Shown: positions 33,442 to 43,577, numbered from the stretch's first letter. The stretch: DNA of 64,000 bases from Blastococcus sp. TF02-8 (GCF_003319175.1 NZ_QOHK01000003.1:372001-436000); one strand, 5' to 3'. The notes: generated from the sequence alone by a model not told the origin. Translations and numbers: made by a program.

Positions 33442-33758
33442 AGCTCCGGGACCCGATGATCCGCGTCCGGCGGCGTTGTGGACACATCCGGGAGCTGGGG
33501 ACGAGCCCCGCCGGCGCTGGTCGGTCGACCGGCGGGACGGGGGCTCCCCGTGGACGCGTATGCTCACCGGTGCGACCCGTCTCGGCGGGTCGACTTCGCG
33601 CGTCCTCTTCCCGCTGATCGGCGGGGCAGTCGCCACCTCGGTCCCGGCCCAGTGCCGGGTGGGTGGTCCCGCAGGACGCCAGGGCGGACCACCACCCGGT
33701 GCCCGCGACAACCGGAAACCGCGCGACCTCGGTCGCGCGCGCAAGCAGAGAGGCGACC
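33442..33758 (+). promoter_or_regulatory. rpsB upstream region and leader
   Basis: This 317-bp divergent region should hold the promoters of the M23 gene and of rpsB-tsf. A TATGCT at 33559-33564 is a possible -10 but I see no matching -35. Two inverted repeats lie in the probable leader: CGACCC/GGGTCG (33573-33578 and 33587-33592) and GCGCGACC/GGTCGCGC (33721-33738). They are candidates for ribosomal-protein feedback, not proven. I see no coding potential. Confidence 0.4.
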
Positions 33759-34673
33759 ATGGCAGTCGTCAGCATGAAGCAGCTGCTCGACAGCGGCGTG
33801 CACTTCGGTCACCAGACCCGTCGCTGGAACCCGAAGATGAAGCGGTTCATCTTCACCGAGCGCAACGGCATCTACATCATCGACCTGCAGCAGACGCTCG
33901 GGTACATCGACAACGCCTACGAGTTCGTCAAGCAGACCGTGGCGCACGGCGGCTCGATCCTGTTCGTCGGCACCAAGCGTCAGGCGCAGGAGGTCGTGGC
34001 CGAGCAGGCCACCCGCGTCGGCATGCCCTACGTCAACCAGCGCTGGCTGGGCGGCATGCTCACCAACTTCCAGACCGTCCACAAGCGTCTCCAGCGCCTC
34101 AAGGAGATCGAGGACATGGAGCAGACCGGCGTGCTGGTCTCCCTGTCCAAGAAGGAGCAGCTGGTCCTCAGCCGCGAGAAGGCCAAGCTCGACCGCTCGC
34201 TCGGCGGTATCCGCGACATGCAGAAGGTGCCCAGCGCCATCTGGATCGTGGACACCAAGAAGGAGCACATCGCCGTCGGCGAGGCCCGCAAGCTGAACAT
34301 CCCGGTCGTCGCGATCCTCGACACCAACTGCGACCCCGACGAGGTCGACTACAAGATCCCGGGCAACGACGACGCGATCCGCAGCATCACCGTGCTGACC
34401 CGCGTGATCGCCGACGCCGTCGCCGAGGGTCTGATGGCCCGCTCCGCCGCGCAGGCCAACGCCGGTCGCGAGGACGGCGAGCAGGTCATCGGTGGCGACG
34501 AGCCGCTGGCCGACTGGGAGCGCGAGCTGCTGACCGGCGGCGCCGCGGGCGACCAGGCCGCGACCGCCCTCCCGGAGACCCCGGCCGCCCCGCCGGCCGT
34601 CACCGCGGACGAGGTCGCCCCGGTCGAGGGCGTGCCCGCCACCACCGGTGGCAAGGAGACCCCGGAGGTCTGA
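33759..34673 (+). CDS. rpsB: 30S ribosomal protein S2
   Basis: S2 is one of the last proteins to join the 30S subunit. The 304 residues include the conserved [50 protein letters not shown] and [21 protein letters not shown] disordered Ala/Pro/Glu tail of about 55 residues ends the protein, as in other actinobacteria. The ATG at 33759 has GAGAGG upstream; longer starts reach into the leader and lack conservation. The rpsB-tsf-pyrH-frr order follows. Confidence 0.97.
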   Translation: MAVVSMKQLLDSGVHFGHQTRRWNPKMKRFIFTERNGIYIIDLQQTLGYIDNAYEFVKQTVAHGGSILFVGTKRQAQEVVAEQATRVGMPYVNQRWLGGMLTNFQTVHKRLQRLKEIEDMEQTGVLVSLSKKEQLVLSREKAKLDRSLGGIRDMQKVPSAIWIVDTKKEHIAVGEARKLNIPVVAILDTNCDPDEVDYKIPGNDDAIRSITVLTRVIADAVAEGLMARSAAQANAGREDGEQVIGGDEPLADWERELLTGGAAGDQAATALPETPAAPPAVTADEVAPVEGVPATTGGKETPEV

Positions 34674-34681
34674 TCGACGCC

Positions 34682-34714
34682 GCGCCGTCCCTCCCGCACC
34701 GGGAGGGACGGCGC
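34682..34714 (+). terminator. Hairpin between rpsB and tsf (attenuator-type)
   Basis: A perfect 14-bp stem, 34682-34695 with 34701-34714 (core CCGTCCCTCCC/GGGAGGGACGG), closes a 5-base loop starting six bases after the rpsB stop. It likely causes partial termination and sets the rpsB:tsf ratio, as in the E. coli pair. Confidence 0.75.
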
Positions 34715-34763
34715 CGTCGACCTCCCACTCGCTGATCGCACCACCAGACCAAGAGGAAGAGAC

Positions 34764-35579
34764 ATGGCTGACTTCACCGCGGCCGACGTCAAGCGTCTTC
34801 GCGACGCCACCGGCGCCGGCATGATGGACTGCAAGAAGGCGCTCACCGAGGCCGACGGCGACTACGACAAGGCCGTCGAGTTCCTGCGCGTCAAGGGCGC
34901 CAAGGACGTCGGCAAGCGCCTCGAGCGCTCGACGACCAACGGCATCGTCGTGAGCAAGGACGGCGCGCTGCTCGAGCTCGACTGCGAGACCGACTTCGTC
35001 GCCAAGAACGCCGACTTCATCGCCCTGGCCGAGCGCCTGATCGAGATCGGCCTGAAGAACGGCGTCTCCGACGCCGAGGCCCTGCTGAGCAGCGACGTCG
35101 ACGGCCAGACCGTCGCCGCGCTGGTCGAGGCCGAGTCCGCCCGCATCGGCGAGAAGCTCGTGCTCAGCCGGTTCGCCGCGTTCGAGGGCACCACCGCCAC
35201 CTACCTGCACAAGCGGGCCACCGACCTGCCCCCGGCCATCGGTGTCGCGGTGCAGTACTCCGGTGGCAGCGAGGACGCCGCGCGCAGCCTGGCGATGCAC
35301 ATCGCCGCCGCCCGCCCGCGCTTCCTCACCCGCGAGGAGGTCCCGGCCGAGGCGGTCGAGACCGAGCGTCGCGTCGCCGAGCAGACCGCGAAGGAGGAGG
35401 GCAAGCCGGAGCAGGCGATCACCAAGATCGTCGAGGGCCGGGTCAACGCCTTCTACAAGGACTTCGTGCTGCTGGAGCAGCCGTCGATCACCGAGCCCAA
35501 GCGCACGGTCAAGCAGATCGTCGACGAGGCCGGTCTGACCGTGGAGCGCTTCGCGCGCTTCGAGGTCGGCCAGGCCTGA
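34764..35579 (+). CDS. tsf: Elongation factor Ts
   Basis: EF-Ts exchanges GDP on EF-Tu. The 271 residues fit the family. The N-terminal UBA-like domain ([39 protein letters not shown]) is followed by the core: [20 protein letters not shown], where the Asp-Phe pair disrupts the Mg site of EF-Tu, and a second repeat ending FVLLEQPSI. The ATG at 34764 has a GAGGAAGAG upstream. A strong terminator follows, closing the rpsB-tsf unit. Confidence 0.97.
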   Translation: MADFTAADVKRLRDATGAGMMDCKKALTEADGDYDKAVEFLRVKGAKDVGKRLERSTTNGIVVSKDGALLELDCETDFVAKNADFIALAERLIEIGLKNGVSDAEALLSSDVDGQTVAALVEAESARIGEKLVLSRFAAFEGTTATYLHKRATDLPPAIGVAVQYSGGSEDAARSLAMHIAAARPRFLTREEVPAEAVETERRVAEQTAKEEGKPEQAITKIVEGRVNAFYKDFVLLEQPSITEPKRTVKQIVDEAGLTVERFARFEVGQA

Positions 35580-35600
35580 CGCAGGACCCGCACGATGCGT

Positions 35601-35632
35601 ACGGCCCCGCTCCCGTCCGGGAGCGGGGCCGT
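35601..35632 (+). terminator. Terminator after tsf
   Basis: A perfect 14-bp stem ACGGCCCCGCTCCC (35601-35614) with GGGAGCGGGGCCGT (35619-35632) and a 4-base loop, 21 bases past the tsf stop. TTCGCCTGTG follows. It separates rpsB-tsf from pyrH-frr. Confidence 0.85.
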
Positions 35633-35685
35633 TCGCCTGTGCGGCAGGATCACCAGCGACACGATGACGAACGAGGGATGACGCC

Positions 35686-36453
35686 TTGACCGACACCACC
35701 GCCCCCTTGTCCGCCCCCAGTGCCTTCGAGCCGGCCGACGGGCACGGCTACAAGCGCGTCCTGCTCAAGCTCTCCGGCGAGGCGTTCGGCGGGGGCAAGG
35801 TCGGGGTCGACTCCGGCATCGTGCACAGCATCGCCCAGCAGCTCGCCGAGGTGGTGCACGGTGGCACGCAGGTCGCGGTCGTCGTCGGTGGCGGCAACTT
35901 CTTCCGCGGCGCCGAGCTCGCGCAGGCCGGGATGGACCGCCGGCACGCCGACTACATGGGCATGCTGGGCACGGTCATGAACGCGCTGGCGCTGCAGGCC
36001 TTCTGCGAGCAGGTCGGTCTCGAGACGCGCGTGCAGACGGCCATCGAGATGGGCCAGGTCGCCGAGCCCTACATCCCGCGCAAGGCGGTCCGTCACCTGG
36101 AGAAGGGGCGGCTGGTCATCTTCGGCGCCGGTGCCGGCATGCCGTACTTCTCCACCGACACCGTGGCCGCCCAGCGCGCCCTGGAGATCGGCTGCCAGGT
36201 GCTGCTGATGGCCAAGAACGGCGTCGACGGCGTCTACGACGACGACCCCCGCACCAACCCGTCGGCCCGGATGTTCACCGACCTGGACTACGCCAAGGTC
36301 CTGGCCGACGAGCTGAAGGTCGCCGACGCGACGGCGATCAGCCTGTCGATGGAGAACCGCATGCCGATCGTCGTCTTCAACCTGCTGACGGACGGCAACA
36401 TCGCGCGGGCCGCCGCAGGTGAGAAGATCGGCACCCTGATCAGCCACGCCTGA
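35686..36453 (+). CDS. pyrH: Uridylate kinase
   Basis: PyrH phosphorylates UMP to UDP and is a GTP-activated, UTP-inhibited hexamer in bacteria. The 255 residues show the amino-acid-kinase fold: [71 protein letters not shown], and [19 protein letters not shown]. The start is TTG at 35686 and the first 20 residues are non-conserved. It is followed by frr after 70 bases; the two form a usual pair. Confidence 0.96.
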   Translation: MTDTTAPLSAPSAFEPADGHGYKRVLLKLSGEAFGGGKVGVDSGIVHSIAQQLAEVVHGGTQVAVVVGGGNFFRGAELAQAGMDRRHADYMGMLGTVMNALALQAFCEQVGLETRVQTAIEMGQVAEPYIPRKAVRHLEKGRLVIFGAGAGMPYFSTDTVAAQRALEIGCQVLLMAKNGVDGVYDDDPRTNPSARMFTDLDYAKVLADELKVADATAISLSMENRMPIVVFNLLTDGNIARAAAGEKIGTLISHA

Positions 36454-36523
36454 CCCGCACCGGCTGACCCACGAACCGGAAGAGACGACGGCGGAGACCC
36501 CTCCGCCGATGGAGGGAAGACCC

Positions 36524-37081
36524 GTGATCGACGACACCCTGCTCGATGCCGAGGAGCGGATGGACAAGGCCCTGTCGGTCGCCCGGGAGGACCTCGGCTC
36601 GGTGCGCACCGGCCGCGCCGCCCCCTCGATGTTCAACAAGATCGTGGTCGACTACTACGGCGCCTACACCCCGGTGCCCCAGATGGCGTCGATCACCGTG
36701 CCCGAGGCGCGCATGGCGGTCATCAAGCCCTATGACATGAGCCAGATCGGCGCCATCGAGAAGGCCATCCGCGACAGCGACCTCGGCGTGAACCCGACCA
36801 ACGACGGCCAGATCCTGCGCGTGGTGTTCCCGCAGCTGACCGAGGAGCGCCGCCGCGACCTGGTGAAGCAGGCCCGCGCCAAGGGCGAGGACGCCAAGGT
36901 GGCCATCCGCAACATCCGTCGCCGCGCGAAGGAGGAGCTCGACCGCATCGCCAAGGACGGCGAGGCCGGCGAGGACGACGTGCGTCGCGCCGAGAAGGAG
37001 CTCGACGACCTCACCTCGCAGCACGTGGCGCACGTCGACGAGGCGATGAAGAACAAGGAGACCGAGCTGCTCGAGGTCTGA
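36524..37081 (+). CDS. frr: Ribosome recycling factor
   Basis: RRF with EF-G splits post-termination ribosomes. Its 185 residues are exactly the family length. Conserved segments include [40 protein letters not shown] and [20 protein letters not shown], then [17 protein letters not shown] chose the GTG at 36524 because GGAGGG lies seven bases upstream and the in-frame ATG at 36509 adds only non-conserved residues. A short GGCGGAG/CTCCGCC hairpin precedes it. Confidence 0.97.
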   Translation: MIDDTLLDAEERMDKALSVAREDLGSVRTGRAAPSMFNKIVVDYYGAYTPVPQMASITVPEARMAVIKPYDMSQIGAIEKAIRDSDLGVNPTNDGQILRVVFPQLTEERRRDLVKQARAKGEDAKVAIRNIRRRAKEELDRIAKDGEAGEDDVRRAEKELDDLTSQHVAHVDEAMKNKETELLEV

Positions 37082-37104
37082 CCTCCCGCTCGGTTGCCAC
37101 GTCC

Positions 37105-38154
37105 ATGACTCCTCCTCCCGCCGAGCGCCCGGGCTCCCTGCGCCCGGGCGCCGAGCCGTCGCCGCGGTACGCCACGCGGTCAGCCGACGGCGACACCGGA
37201 CCGGTCCAGGCGGCGGTCTCCCGTCCGCTCCCGCCGCTGCCCCCACGGACGCCGGTGCCGGTGAACGACACCGCCGTCCTCCCGGACGACACGGCGGCCT
37301 CGTCGGCTGCTCCGGCCGGGACCGTGGCGGCGCCGACGGCGTCCACCGGCCGGGCCGGGAGGGACCTGCGTGCGGCGATCGGCGTCGGACTGGGGCTGGG
37401 CGCGGCGATCGTGGGGTCGCTGCTGGTCTGGCGCCCGGCATTCCTCGCCGTCCTCACCGCCGCGGTGCTCGTGGCCGTCGTGGAGCTCGCGCGGGCGGTC
37501 CGGGCAGGGGAGTTCCACCCGCCGCTGGTGCCGCTGCTCGTCGGCACCGTGGCCATGGAGGCGCTGGCCTGGACCCGTGGGCCCACGGGGCTGATCACCG
37601 GGTTCTTCCTGACCGCGCTCGCGGTGCTGGTCTGGCGCCTGGCCGGCGGGCCTGTCGGCTACCGGCGGGATGCCGCTGCCGGCGTCCTCACCGCTCTCTA
37701 CGTGCCGCTGCTCGCCGGGTTCGCGGTGCTGCTCCTCGTCCCCGACGACGGCGCCGCGCGCGTGCTCGTGTTCATCGGTGCCGTGGTGTGCAGCGATGTG
37801 GGGGGCTACGCCGCCGGGGTGCTCTTCGGCAAGCACCCGATGGCACCGTCGATCAGCCCGAAGAAGTCCTGGGAGGGCTTCGGTGGCTCGCTGCTGGCCT
37901 GCGTGCTGGTCGGCACGCTCGTGCTCACCGTGACCTTCCACGCCCCGTGGTGGACCGGCGTCGTCTACGGGGTGGCCATCGCGGTGACCGCGACCATCGG
38001 CGACCTCGCCGAGTCGCTGATCAAGCGCGACCTCGGCATCAAGGACATGGGCACGATCCTGCCGGGGCACGGCGGCATCATGGACCGGCTGGACTCGCTG
38101 CTGCCCTGCGCGGCCCTGGCCTACCTGCTGCTCTCCTTCTTCGCCCCCGCCTGA
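37105..38154 (+). CDS. cdsA: Phosphatidate cytidylyltransferase (CDP-DAG synthase)
   Basis: CdsA converts phosphatidic acid and CTP to CDP-diacylglycerol, the precursor of membrane phospholipids. It has 349 residues, with about 85 disordered Pro/Ala-rich residues before the first membrane helix. Seven to eight membrane segments follow from about residue 90. The C-terminal family signature is complete: ISPKKSWEGFGGSLLACVLV, then SLIKRDLGIKDMGTILPGHG and GGIMDRLDSLL. Its place after frr is the standard actinobacterial order. Confidence 0.95.
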   Translation: MTPPPAERPGSLRPGAEPSPRYATRSADGDTGPVQAAVSRPLPPLPPRTPVPVNDTAVLPDDTAASSAAPAGTVAAPTASTGRAGRDLRAAIGVGLGLGAAIVGSLLVWRPAFLAVLTAAVLVAVVELARAVRAGEFHPPLVPLLVGTVAMEALAWTRGPTGLITGFFLTALAVLVWRLAGGPVGYRRDAAAGVLTALYVPLLAGFAVLLLVPDDGAARVLVFIGAVVCSDVGGYAAGVLFGKHPMAPSISPKKSWEGFGGSLLACVLVGTLVLTVTFHAPWWTGVVYGVAIAVTATIGDLAESLIKRDLGIKDMGTILPGHGGIMDRLDSLLPCAALAYLLLSFFAPA

Positions 38155-38163
38155 CCCGGGAGC

Positions 38164-39255
38164 TCAGCGGTCGGCGAACCAGGTGCGTCCCACCTCGGTG
38201 AAGCCACGGCGGGCGTACCAGTGCCGCGGCCAGTCGTCGGCCGCCGCCTCGAGGACGACGAGGTCGCAGCCGGCGTCCGCCGCGAGCCGCAGCGCCCGCG
38301 TCAGCAGCGCGTCGGCGTACCCCCGCCCCCGGGCCGCCGGCGCGGTCAGCACCGACTCCACTGCCGCCGTCGCGCCGTCCACCCGCAGCTGGGCGGCCGC
38401 GACCACCCGGCCCGCCTCCCGCACGACGAGGTCGGTGACCGCCATGACGTCGTCGTTGAGCCGCTCCCGGCCGACCAGGTCGGCGACCACCCGGTCGAGG
38501 TCGCGACCCAGGTGGGCCAGCCCCTCGCGCCAGGACGCCGCCCAGAAGTCGTGCCCCTCGGCCTGGGCGACGACCTCCACCCGGTCGGCGTCGCCCTCCG
38601 GCGCCGGCCCGGTGCGGGCCATCAGCACCAGCTCGTCGGTCCGCCAGCCCAGGTGGCGCAGACCGGCGGCGGTGACCGCGGCCCCCGGCCACGCGAGCCA
38701 CGCCGCCCGGTGCGGCCAGCCGGCGTTCCCGCCGACCTCCTCGGCCGAGGCGTCGACCGTGGTGGCGTCGACGGGAGCGGTCAGCACCAGCCGGTTGTTG
38801 TCCTGCGAGCGCACGTGGTCCGGGTCCAGCACGGCCACGCCACCGGGGACGTCGCCCACCCCGACGGCGCGGCGCACCGGCAGCGAGGCGCAGAGGGCCA
38901 CGGCACGGCCGAGCGCATCCCCGGGCGAGGGGAGGGGCGGTAGCGGGGAGCGGTAGGGGAGCACGGCGACGACGGCGCTCGCGGGCAGCGGCCCGTGGAG
39001 GTGGGGGAACAGCATCCCGGCGGGATCCTCGGGGCGGCCCGGCTCGAACCGGACCGGATCGGGCAGCCGCTCGGGGTCGACGACGAGCAGTGCGATGTCG
39101 CCTCGGCCTGGGAAGAGCCGCTCGGCCGGCAGGTGCACCTGCTCCGGCGTGGACAGGTGCACGAAGCCGACCTCCGGCAGCGGCCGGACGGCGCCCGCGC
39201 GCAGCGCCTCGCGCCAGGCGGCGGGCTCGATCAGGTGCAGGAGGACGTCGGCCAC
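38164..39255 (-). CDS. DUF952 - GNAT acetyltransferase fusion protein
   Basis: A 363-residue two-domain protein. Residues 1-105 match DUF952 (MADVLLHLIEPAAWREALRAG, VGFVHLSTPEQV, FPHLHGPLP), a small ADP-ribosyltransferase-fold-like family of unknown activity. Residues about 215-363 form a GNAT domain with the acetyl-CoA loop VLTAPAARGRGYADALLTRA and a final RHWYARRGFTEVGRTWF. The middle part resembles a degenerate acetyltransferase half. The substrate is unknown. The gene converges on cdsA and diverges from trmH with 17 bases between starts. Confidence 0.8.
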   Translation of the reverse strand: MADVLLHLIEPAAWREALRAGAVRPLPEVGFVHLSTPEQVHLPAERLFPGRGDIALLVVDPERLPDPVRFEPGRPEDPAGMLFPHLHGPLPASAVVAVLPYRSPLPPLPSPGDALGRAVALCASLPVRRAVGVGDVPGGVAVLDPDHVRSQDNNRLVLTAPVDATTVDASAEEVGGNAGWPHRAAWLAWPGAAVTAAGLRHLGWRTDELVLMARTGPAPEGDADRVEVVAQAEGHDFWAASWREGLAHLGRDLDRVVADLVGRERLNDDVMAVTDLVVREAGRVVAAAQLRVDGATAAVESVLTAPAARGRGYADALLTRALRLAADAGCDLVVLEAAADDWPRHWYARRGFTEVGRTWFADR

Positions 39256-39272
39256 TCTGCGATCCTGCCCGC

Positions 39273-39917
39273 ATGAGCGAGGACGCCCTGCCCGGCCCCA
39301 CCGACTGGGGGACGACGGTCGGCGTCGGTCCGTGGGAGGGCCCCTGGCCGGAGGATCCGCGCTACGACCCGCAACTGCTGGCCGAGGGCGACCGGCGCAA
39401 TGTCGTCGACCGGTACCGCTACTGGACCGTGGCGGCGATCGTCGCGGACCTCGACCGCCGCCGGCACCCGTTCCACGTCGCCATCGAGAACTTCGGCCAC
39501 GACCTGAACATCGGCACGGTGGTGCGCACCGCCAACGCGTTCCTCGCCGCCGAGGTGCACGTGGTCGGCCGGCGGCGCTGGAACCGGCGCGGCGCGATGG
39601 TCACCGACCGGTACCAGCACCTCCGCCACCACGCCGACGTCGGCGGTCTGCTGGAGTTCGCCGCGGGGGAGGGGCTGACGGTCGTCGCGGTCGACAACGG
39701 CCCCGGTGCGGTGCCGATCGAGACGGCGCAGCTGCCCGTGCGGTCGGTCCTGCTGTTCGGCCAGGAGGGACCGGGCCTCACGCAGGAGGCGCGGGACGGC
39801 GCCGCCGTCACCGTCTCGATCGCGCAGTACGGGTCGACCCGTTCGATCAACGCGGGGGTGGCTGCCGGGATCGCCATGCACGCCTGGATCCGGCAGCACG
39901 CCGCCGGACCGGCCTAG
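39273..39917 (+). CDS. TrmH-family (SpoU) RNA methyltransferase
   Basis: A 214-residue SPOUT methyltransferase. The three SpoU motifs are present: HDLNIGTVVRTANAFLAAEV (motif 1), VLLFGQEGPGLTQEAR (motif 2) and SIAQYGSTRSINAGVAAGIA (motif 3), forming the SAM-binding knot. The likely substrate is a 2'-O-ribose in tRNA or rRNA, not identifiable from sequence. It starts at the ATG at 39273. Its TAG stop shares bases with the TAG of the convergent hydrolase gene (CTAG at 39914-39917). Confidence 0.9.
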   Translation: MSEDALPGPTDWGTTVGVGPWEGPWPEDPRYDPQLLAEGDRRNVVDRYRYWTVAAIVADLDRRRHPFHVAIENFGHDLNIGTVVRTANAFLAAEVHVVGRRRWNRRGAMVTDRYQHLRHHADVGGLLEFAAGEGLTVVAVDNGPGAVPIETAQLPVRSVLLFGQEGPGLTQEARDGAAVTVSIAQYGSTRSINAGVAAGIAMHAWIRQHAAGPA

Positions 39918-40804
39918 CCGGCGAGCACCTCCCGCAGCCGCGTGGCGAACGCCTCCGGCTGGCCGGCGTAGCCGTGCTCGTCGCCCATGAAGCCGCCGTG
40001 GTGGCTGGGGAAGACGGCGAGCTCCTGGTCGAGCAGCTCCGCGGTGGCCACCGACGTCCGCCAGGTGAGCGTCCCCTGCGACTCGACGCCCGCGGCGACG
40101 ACCACCCGGGTCGACGCGGCCCGCAGGGCCGCGGCGTCGGGCCGGTATGCGGTCACCGGGTCGGAGACCCCCGAGAGCAGCGGGTCGGTGCGCGAACCGT
40201 CGTCGTCGGCGGGGAGCCCGAAGGTGGCCGGGTCGGGGACGGTGAACTCGTCGGTGAGCTCGCCCTGCCACGAGGTGAGGGCCATGAACCCGGCCATGCC
40301 GGCGCCCCAGCCGTCCTTGTCGTAGGCGAGCTGGATCCGCCGCCACGCCTGGAACGCCTGCTCGGCATCGGGCAGCACGGAGAGCATCGGCGGCTCGTGG
40401 GCCACGAGGGTGCGCACGTCCCCCGGGTGCGCGGTGACGAGGGCCAGGGCGGTCACCGCCCCGCCGCTGCTGGCGAAGAGGTCGACCGGACCGGCACCGA
40501 GTGCCCCGACCAGCGCGTGCAGGTCCGCTGCCTGCACCTCGGGGTCGTGCTCGGTCCGCCCGTCGCTGCGGGTGCTGCGGCCCAGCCCTCGGGGGTCGTA
40601 GGTGACCACGGTGCGGTCCGGGAAGAGCCCGGTGAGGGTGGCGAACCCGCTCGCGTCCATCGGCTGCCCGACCATGAGCAACGGGGGCTGCCCGTCGGGG
40701 GCCGGGAGCGGACCGTGGACGTCGTAGGCGAGGGTCGCGCCCGGCACGGCCAGGCTGAGCGTGGTGGTCATGCCGATCGGACCGGAGGAGCTCGCGGAAC
40801 TCAT
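39914..40804 (-). CDS. Alpha/beta hydrolase
   Basis: A 296-residue alpha/beta-hydrolase fold protein. The nucleophile elbow is DLFASSGGAVTAL (ASSGG instead of GxSxG). The oxyanion segment is MVGQPMDASGF, the strand before it VVTYDPRGLGRS, and the late His is in FPSHHGGFMG. The substrate is unknown. The ATG at 40804 overlaps the PPK2 stop by four bases with a GGAG upstream; an ATG at 40771 is possible. Coupling to PPK2 suggests co-expression. It ends against trmH with shared stop bases. Confidence 0.85.
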   Translation of the reverse strand: MSSASSSGPIGMTTTLSLAVPGATLAYDVHGPLPAPDGQPPLLMVGQPMDASGFATLTGLFPDRTVVTYDPRGLGRSTRSDGRTEHDPEVQAADLHALVGALGAGPVDLFASSGGAVTALALVTAHPGDVRTLVAHEPPMLSVLPDAEQAFQAWRRIQLAYDKDGWGAGMAGFMALTSWQGELTDEFTVPDPATFGLPADDDGSRTDPLLSGVSDPVTAYRPDAAALRAASTRVVVAAGVESQGTLTWRTSVATAELLDQELAVFPSHHGGFMGDEHGYAGQPEAFATRLREVLAG

Positions 40805-41568
40805 CGGTCGAGCTCCGGATCGGGGTCGATCCCTCGCGCGTGCAGCGCGTTCTCGATCGCCTCGCACACCGTGCGGACGACCGCGACGCGGGCCCACCGC
40901 TTGTCGTCGCCGGCGATCACGTGCCACGGCGCCACGGGTGTGTCGGTGCGCGCCAGCATCTCCTCGACGGCGGCCTCGTAGGCCGCGCGCTTCTCGCGGT
41001 TGCGCCAGTCCTCGTCGGTGAGCTTCCAGGCCTTGTACGGGTCGGCGCGCCGGGCCTCGAACCGGCGGAGCTGCTCCTCGGGGGAGACGTGCAGCCAGAA
41101 CTTCACGACGATCGTCCCCTCGGCGGCCAGCGACGTCTCCAGGTCCACGATCTCGCCGTACGCCCGCCGCCAGGCCTCCTCCGTGGCGAATCCCTCGACC
41201 CGCTCCACGAGCACCCGGCCGTACCAGGTGCGGTCCAGCACGGCCATGCCTCCCCAGCCCGGCAGCACCGGCCAGAACCGCCACAGGAAGTGGTGGCGCT
41301 TCTCGTCACGCGTGGGTGCCGCGAACTGCGCCACCCGCACGTGCCGGGGGTCGAGCTCCCCGACGAGCCGCTGGATGGCCCCGCCCTTGCCCGAGGCATC
41401 CCAGCCCTCGAACAGCACCAGCAGCGGCGGTCCGAGGTCACCGGGACCGATCTGCCCGCCGAGGAGCAGCCGCAGGTGGACCAGGCGGGCCTGGGCGGCG
41501 GCCAGCTGCTCCTTGCCCTCCTTCTTCCGGAGCGAGCGGGAGAGGTCGACGTCGGAGAGCCGGCTCAT
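40801..41568 (-). CDS. Polyphosphate kinase 2 family protein (PPK2)
   Basis: A 255-residue PPK2-type enzyme that moves phosphate between polyphosphate and nucleotides. Walker A is [13 protein letters not shown] and Walker B/lid motifs are [18 protein letters not shown], then [36 protein letters not shown] is a family signature. Length fits one-domain PPK2 (class I or III), which make NTP from NDP or NDP/NTP from NMP; the class cannot be fixed by eye. The ATG at 41568 is used because upstream residues are not conserved. It diverges from rlmN. Confidence 0.9.
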   Translation of the reverse strand: MSRLSDVDLSRSLRKKEGKEQLAAAQARLVHLRLLLGGQIGPGDLGPPLLVLFEGWDASGKGGAIQRLVGELDPRHVRVAQFAAPTRDEKRHHFLWRFWPVLPGWGGMAVLDRTWYGRVLVERVEGFATEEAWRRAYGEIVDLETSLAAEGTIVVKFWLHVSPEEQLRRFEARRADPYKAWKLTDEDWRNREKRAAYEAAVEEMLARTDTPVAPWHVIAGDDKRWARVAVVRTVCEAIENALHARGIDPDPELDR

Positions 41569-41650
41569 GCATGCCGACGATGCCAGGGATCCGGCCCGCC
41601 CGGGTGAGATCGGTCTCCGGACCGGGAACGACCGCCGCGGGAGTGGGACC

Positions 41651-42850
41651 ATGGTGCACGCCATGACTGCCCTGCCCCTGGTCTTCGACGCCCCTCGCCG
41701 CGGCATGCCGCCCCGCCACCTCGCCGACCTCACCCGCGAGGAGGCGCGCGCAGCCGTGTCCGAGCTCGGTCAGCCGGCGTTCCGGGCCGATCAGCTGGCC
41801 CGGCACTTCTACCGCGGCGTGACCGACCCGGCGCAGATGACCGATCTGCCCGCGGCCGTGCGCGAGACGCTGACCGGTGCGCTGCTGCCGGGGCTGCTCA
41901 CGCCCGTCCGGCACCAGGAGGCCGACGGCGGGCGCACCCGCAAGACGCTCTGGCGGCTGCACGACGGCGCCCTCGTCGAGAGCGTGCTCATGCGCTATCC
42001 CGACCGCGCCACCGTGTGCATCTCCAGCCAGGCCGGCTGCGGCATGGCCTGCCCCTTCTGCGCCACCGGCCAGCAGGGGCTGACCCGGAACCTCTCCGCC
42101 GCGGAGATCATCGGGCAGGCGGTGGCAGCCGCGGCGGCCATGGCGAACGGCGAGATCCCGGGCGGGCCCGGCCGGCTCTCCAACGTCGTCTTCATGGGGA
42201 TGGGCGAGCCGCTGGCCAACTACGCCCGCGTGCGCAAGACGCTCGACGCGCTGCTGACGCCCGCTCCGCACGGTCTCGGGCTCTCGCAGCGCTCGGTGAC
42301 CGTCTCGACCGTGGGGCTGGTGCCGGCCATCCGGCGGCTGACGGAGGAGGGCCGCAACGTGACCCTCGCGGTCAGCCTGCACGCCCCGGACGACGAGCTG
42401 CGCGACACCCTCGTCCCGATCAACACGCGCTGGAAGGTAGGCGAGGTCGTCGAGGCCGCCGACGCCTACGCGCGGAAGACCGGCCGCCGGTACTCCATCG
42501 AGTACGCGCTCATCCGCGACGTCAACGACCAGCCCTTCCGCGCCGACCTGCTCGGGAAGCTGCTGGCCGGGCGGCTCGCGCACGTGAACCTCATCCCGCT
42601 GAACCCGACCCCGGGCAGCCAGTGGGACGCCAGCCCGCTGCCGGCGCAGCGGGAGTTCGTGGCGCGCCTCCGGGCGGCCGGCGTGCCGACGACGGTTCGC
42701 GACACCCGTGGCCAGGACATCGACGGCGCCTGCGGGCAGCTCGCCGCCGCCGACCAGGTCGACGGCGTGCCGAGCGTCGCGGTTGCCACGCCGTCCGTGG
42801 AGCCGGTCGAGCCGCCGGTTCCCCTGGGCGCCGAGGCGGACCAGGCGTGA
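41651..42850 (+). CDS. rlmN: Dual-specificity 23S rRNA/tRNA adenine C2-methyltransferase RlmN
   Basis: RlmN is a radical SAM enzyme that methylates C2 of A2503 in 23S rRNA and A37 in some tRNAs. The 399 residues contain [19 protein letters not shown] (Fe-S binding CxxxCxxC), [29 protein letters not shown] and a later Cys in IDGACGQL that forms the methylation intermediate. The ATG at 41651 follows GGGAGTGGGACC; an ATG at 41663 is possible. It overlaps the downstream VIT gene by four bases. Confidence 0.95.
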   Translation: MVHAMTALPLVFDAPRRGMPPRHLADLTREEARAAVSELGQPAFRADQLARHFYRGVTDPAQMTDLPAAVRETLTGALLPGLLTPVRHQEADGGRTRKTLWRLHDGALVESVLMRYPDRATVCISSQAGCGMACPFCATGQQGLTRNLSAAEIIGQAVAAAAAMANGEIPGGPGRLSNVVFMGMGEPLANYARVRKTLDALLTPAPHGLGLSQRSVTVSTVGLVPAIRRLTEEGRNVTLAVSLHAPDDELRDTLVPINTRWKVGEVVEAADAYARKTGRRYSIEYALIRDVNDQPFRADLLGKLLAGRLAHVNLIPLNPTPGSQWDASPLPAQREFVARLRAAGVPTTVRDTRGQDIDGACGQLAAADQVDGVPSVAVATPSVEPVEPPVPLGAEADQA

Positions 42851-43566
42851 CCGCGGGCGCTCCGTCCCAGGCGGAGGCGCACGAGCACAGCCACTCCGAC
42901 GTGTCCGGCGGCTGGCTGCGCGCCGCCGTCTTCGGGGCCATGGACGGGCTCGTGACCAACACCGCGCTGGTGGCCGGTGTCGGCGGCGGCGGGGCCCCGC
43001 CGCGCGCCATCGTGCTCTCCGGTGTCGCGAGCCTGGTCGCCGGTGCGATCTCGATGGCGCTCGGCGAGTACACCTCGGTCAAGACGCAGAACGAGCAGCT
43101 CGACCTCGAGGTGGACAAGGAGCGCCGGGAGCTCGAGCGCAACCCGGAGGGCGAGCTCGCCGAGCTGACCGAGCTGCTGCGCGGTCAGGGGGTCGACGAC
43201 CGGCTCGCGCGGAAGGTCGCCGTGCAGCTCTCGCGCGATCCGGAGAAGGCGCTGCGCCTGCACGTCGTCGCCGAGCTGGGGCTCAACCCGGAGGACAAGC
43301 CCTCCCCGAGGGTCGCGGCGGTCTCCTCGTTCTTCACCTTCGGAACCGGCGCGCTGATCCCGCTGCTGCCGTTCCTGCTCGGCACGTCCCTGCTCTGGGT
43401 GGCCCTGGTCTGCGGGGGACTGGGCCTGTTCGCGGCCGGCGCGGCGACCTCCCGCTTCACCCCGCGGGCCTGGTGGTTCGCCGGAGCCCGCCAGCTGTTG
43501 TTCGGAGCCGCCGCCGCCGGGGTGACGTACCTGATCGGTGCGGCGATCGGCGTCAGCGTCTCCTGA
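42847..43566 (+). CDS. VIT1/CCC1-family iron/manganese transporter
   Basis: A 239-residue membrane protein of the vacuolar iron transporter family. It begins with a His-rich part ([11 protein letters not shown]), then [20 protein letters not shown], the family's first helix with the conserved Asp-Gly. The cytoplasmic metal-binding domain is rich in Glu ([19 protein letters not shown]). Three hydrophobic segments close the protein. The expected role is Fe2+/Mn2+ export. GTGA overlap couples it to rlmN. A hairpin terminator follows. Confidence 0.9.
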   Translation: MTAGAPSQAEAHEHSHSDVSGGWLRAAVFGAMDGLVTNTALVAGVGGGGAPPRAIVLSGVASLVAGAISMALGEYTSVKTQNEQLDLEVDKERRELERNPEGELAELTELLRGQGVDDRLARKVAVQLSRDPEKALRLHVVAELGLNPEDKPSPRVAAVSSFFTFGTGALIPLLPFLLGTSLLWVALVCGGLGLFAAGAATSRFTPRAWWFAGARQLLFGAAAAGVTYLIGAAIGVSVS

Positions 43567-43577
43567 GCGTGCTCGCA

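Noticed and set aside
32920..33744. Longer start for the M23 peptidase (274 residues)
   Set aside because: The extra 101 residues are Arg/Pro-rich and would bury the signal peptide; the GTG at 33441 gives a proper export signal.
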